In this document: piece after piece, positions 61,408 through 64,000 of the stretch
How the letters are laid out: each line of letters begins with the position of its first letter
How positions within the stretch are numbered: position 1 is the first letter of the stretch
Source: Phycisphaerae bacterium
GTDB lineage: Bacteria; Planctomycetota; Phycisphaerae; UBA1845
DNA: 64,000 bases
NCBI GenBank assembly: GCA_029260135.1
Contig: JAJDDV010000053.1
Coordinates: forward strand, 1-64,000
Reading direction: 5' to 3'
The notes under the pieces: generated by a model
Database searches by the model: none
What the model was told of the DNA's origin: nothing
Seen by the model: only the letters and a program-made list of their open reading frames with translations
Made by a program: the position numbers and the translations under genes

Positions 61408-64000
61408 ATGGAACGCGTCGTCCGCGTTTCAAATGTCACGGCCTTGATCATCATCTTCCTGGCCGGCTGTGTCAGTGCGCCGGTCACGGCGCAATCCGCC
61501 AACACGCCGGACGATCCCCCGCCCTCGCGGCGATACGTCGATCCGGCCACGTTGGATCCCTCGATACCCACGCCGGCATCGGTCATCGGCCACGCGATCG
61601 GCGACGGAGCGGTCCAATACGACCCGATGGTGCGATACCTGCGTGCCCTGGCCGACGCATCACCGCTCGTTACGCTGACACCCTATGCGGTGTCGCATGA
61701 GGGACGCAAGCTCTTCCATCTTACCATCACCAGTAAAGCGAATCATGAACGGCTCGATCGGATCAAGGCCCGGAACGCCAAGCTGGCGGATCCACGCACG
61801 CTCTCGTCGTCGTCCGATGCGCAAGGGATCATCGAGGACCTGCCGGGCATCGCGTGGATGGCCTATTCGATCCACGGCGACGAACTCTCCAGTACCGACG
61901 CCGCCCTCCAACTGGCCTATCAGCTCGCCGCGGGAACGGACGAAGCGACAACGGCGCTGCGCGACGAACTCGTCATCCACATCGACCCCTTGATGAACCC
62001 CGACGGTCGACAGCGATACCTCGGACAACTGCAGCACCTCGTGGGCAAGGTACCCAACCACGACTATCAGGCCATGCAGCACTCAGGACTCTGGTCGGCC
62101 GGTCGCGGGAATCACTACCTGTTCGACCTGAACCGAGACTGGGTCCCACAGGTTCACCCCGAGACACGCGGCCGAGCAACGAAGATCCTCGAGTGGAACC
62201 CGCATCTGGTCGTAGATTCACACGAAATGGGTCCGCTCGACACGTACCTGTTCGATCCGCCGAGAGATCCGATCAACCCCTACATTTCGACCTCGTCGCT
62301 CGACTGGCGCCGCCGCGTCTCCGCAGACCAGGCCAAGGCGTTTGACCAACACGGCTGGAGCTACTACACGCGCGAGTGGTACGAAGAATGGTATCCGGGG
62401 TACACGAACGCGTGGACGGGGTTGCTCGGCGCGATCGGGATTCTCTATGAACAAGCCGGCGTCAATGGCGCCGCCATCAAGCAAGCCGCCGGAAACACGT
62501 TGACCTACCAGGAGGCTGTCCACCATCAGCTCGTGAGCAGCCTGGCCAATCTGACCACCCTGCGATTGAACCGCCGTGAGATCCTCAGCGACTATCTGAA
62601 CGACCGCCGGTGGGCCTTGTCTCCCGAACAATCAGGCACGGAGGTTCTGCTCGTACCGCCCCCTACCGACGAGGCCGGACTGGAGCGATTCCTCGATCTG
62701 CTGAATCGCCACGGGCTGGAGTTCAAACAGAGTGTCAACTCGATCAAGGCCGATGACGTCGTCGATGTCTGGGGAAAACCGTCACCGGTCCAGATTCTAC
62801 CGGCGGGAACGGTCGTGGTTCGCGCGGCCCAGCCGCAGCGCCGACTCGCGCAGGCACTGCTCGATTTCGACCCCCGCATGACGGAAGCGTCCCTTCAAAA
62901 AGAACGGGAGGATCTGGAGAATCGCCGCGGATCACGGATGTACGACGTGACCGCGTGGAACGTCTGCATGGCGTATGGACTGGAGGGATACTGGGCCAAG
63001 GGCGTCACCGATATCCCACGAAATGGTTCGCGTGCGGAGAAAGTACTCCCGCCGCAAGCGCAACCGACCTACGGATTCCTGATCGACGGCGCCAGCAGTG
63101 ACACACCACTGGCCACGATTCGATTGCTCACCCGCGAATGCAAGGTGCGCGTGGCACGAGAACCCTTCGCCATCGGCGGGCATGATTACCTGCCCGGGAC
63201 CCTGCTGTTGCGAAGGCATGAGAACCCGGAATCGCTGAATGAACGCGTCGCCGAGGCGACCGGTGATCTCACACTGGACGTACGACCGGTCTCGACCGCG
63301 CTGAGTGAAGAAGGCCCCGATTTGGGCGGTCGGCGCTTCGGCTTACTGCACACGCCGCGGGTCGCCATCGCTTCCCAATGGCCGATGTCGAGTACCTCGT
63401 TTGGAAGCAACTGGTATCTCCTTGACGCGCGCGCCGGGTTGCGTGTTTCCCCGATCAATATTCAGCGCCTCGCAAGGATGGACCTTCGGAAATACAACGT
63501 CCTCGTCCTGCCCGCCGCGCGGGGTACGTCGGGACTGCCCGCCGTCTTGAACGAATCGGTCTGCAAGAAACTCAAGAAATGGGTCGACGCGGGAGGCACG
63601 CTGATCGCCATGGGCGGTTCGGCGGCCTACCTGGCCAACCCAGACCGAGGTCTCTCCGCCGTGCGCCTCAAGCGCGACGTGCTGAGTGAGTTGCCCGTCT
63701 ACGCTGAGGAACTGAAACGCGAGCGGCTCGCCTGGGAGGTGAAGGTCGACCTCGACGAGGTGTGGGGTAAGCCCAAGACTCCGCAGGAAGAATCCGATCC
63801 TGACCCAGCCGCCGAGGATACCGAAGCTCGGAAGAAATCCGACAAAGCCAAGGACCTCAATGAGCTTCGACGGGAGGATGACTGGCTGCGGATGTTCAGA
63901 CCTCGAGGAGCCATTGTCGCGGCGGAACTCCGCCCGGACCATTGGATCTGCGCAGGAATCGTCTCAGAAGCAAAAAACGGGAAAAGGCTGCCGGTACTCC
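61408..64000 (+). CDS. M14 zinc carboxypeptidase lipoprotein (3' end beyond window)
   Basis: At least 864 codons with no stop before the window ends. The N-terminus MERVVRVSNVTALIIIFLAGC is a lipoprotein signal with lipobox LAGC (Cys21). The M14 domain has zinc ligands His156 and Glu159 (YSIHGDELSS) and His272 (VVDSHEMG), with MNPDGRQRY and LNRDW substrate-pocket motifs between. A C-terminal glutamine-amidotransferase/DUF4159-like segment follows (LRKYNVLVLPAARGT...KKWVDAGGTLIAMGGSAAYL, about 690-755), as in long planctomycete and Bacteroidetes M14 proteins. It probably trims peptides at the cell surface. Divergent from the EamA gene, 30 nt between starts. Confidence 0.9.
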   Translation, partial: MERVVRVSNVTALIIIFLAGCVSAPVTAQSANTPDDPPPSRRYVDPATLDPSIPTPASVIGHAIGDGAVQYDPMVRYLRALADASPLVTLTPYAVSHEGRKLFHLTITSKANHERLDRIKARNAKLADPRTLSSSSDAQGIIEDLPGIAWMAYSIHGDELSSTDAALQLAYQLAAGTDEATTALRDELVIHIDPLMNPDGRQRYLGQLQHLVGKVPNHDYQAMQHSGLWSAGRGNHYLFDLNRDWVPQVHPETRGRATKILEWNPHLVVDSHEMGPLDTYLFDPPRDPINPYISTSSLDWRRRVSADQAKAFDQHGWSYYTREWYEEWYPGYTNAWTGLLGAIGILYEQAGVNGAAIKQAAGNTLTYQEAVHHQLVSSLANLTTLRLNRREILSDYLNDRRWALSPEQSGTEVLLVPPPTDEAGLERFLDLLNRHGLEFKQSVNSIKADDVVDVWGKPSPVQILPAGTVVVRAAQPQRRLAQALLDFDPRMTEASLQKEREDLENRRGSRMYDVTAWNVCMAYGLEGYWAKGVTDIPRNGSRAEKVLPPQAQPTYGFLIDGASSDTPLATIRLLTRECKVRVAREPFAIGGHDYLPGTLLLRRHENPESLNERVAEATGDLTLDVRPVSTALSEEGPDLGGRRFGLLHTPRVAIASQWPMSSTSFGSNWYLLDARAGLRVSPINIQRLARMDLRKYNVLVLPAARGTSGLPAVLNESVCKKLKKWVDAGGTLIAMGGSAAYLANPDRGLSAVRLKRDVLSELPVYAEELKRERLAWEVKVDLDEVWGKPKTPQEESDPDPAAEDTEARKKSDKAKDLNELRREDDWLRMFRPRGAIVAAELRPDHWICAGIVSEAKNGKRLPVL

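Overview
The window is GC-rich bacterial DNA with dense coding on both strands. It most likely comes from a planctomycete of the Phycisphaerae type, probably a metagenome or draft assembly. Three things point there: small membrane proteins ending in a CxxCxYdLTGN/L...CPECG zinc ribbon (16.5, 46.8, 47.7 and 48.2 kb), an IPTL-CTERM sorting tail on a secreted beta-propeller protein (9.2-10.6 kb), and a cysteine segment of the GACC...C type behind a protease-like remnant (8.7-9.1 kb). The taxon is an inference; there is no rRNA or tRNA in the window to confirm it.

Layout. 0-2.8 kb: transposase remnant, truncated NAD(P)-binding gene, FAD oxidoreductase, and spacers full of short palindromic repeats. 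2.8-7.1 kb: nucleotidyltransferase-sugar kinase fusion in reversed HldE order, PaaI-like thioesterase, exported VOC protein, M32 carboxypeptidase. 7.1-8.7 kb: a gene-free stretch with a 77-nt hairpin. 8.7-20.5 kb: protease remnant, IPTL-CTERM protein, glmS-nadE operon, rarA, 5-formyl-THF cyclo-ligase, zinc-ribbon membrane protein, methyltransferase, efp, a 750-bp gene-free stretch, and a very strongly signalled lysine-rich histone-like gene with its own terminator. 20.5-30.2 kb: Ada-tailed secreted protein, TPR protein, ECF sigma/anti-sigma operon, CgeB-like glycosyltransferase. 30.2-35 kb: thioredoxin-fold exported protein, small cysteine-rich secreted protein, a RAYT transposase with its recognition repeats, lipoprotein metalloprotease. 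35.2-46.6 kb: rplM-rpsI, PilZ protein, dxr-rseP, a NUDIX-rhomboid-site-2-protease-purU run, and archease-rtcB. 46.8-51.8 kb: a decayed tandem array of zinc-ribbon membrane genes invaded by a second RAYT and six copies of its REP hairpin, with a Kazal-domain lipoprotein and a PQQ-type propeller protein. 51.8-64 kb: arylamine N-acetyltransferase-like gene, Flp pilin and TadG-like gene, a flippase, a fused membrane/spermidine-synthase protein, EamA transporter-saccharopine dehydrogenase operon, and an M14 carboxypeptidase lipoprotein running off the end.

How the genes relate. Most of the window is housekeeping: NAD, glucosamine, folate and isoprenoid synthesis, ribosomal proteins, RNA repair. 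An envelope and proteolysis theme runs through it: two site-2 proteases, a rhomboid, an ECF sigma with a very large membrane anti-sigma, several secreted or lipid-anchored peptidases, and a protease inhibitor. The most unusual material is the interplay between short palindromic repeats and genes. Two unrelated RAYT/repeat systems lie within 18 kb of each other. One REP family has interrupted zinc-ribbon genes, and a different repeat mosaic has entered the zinc finger of the anti-sigma factor without breaking its frame. No CRISPR array, prophage, toxin-antitoxin or recognisable defence locus was seen.
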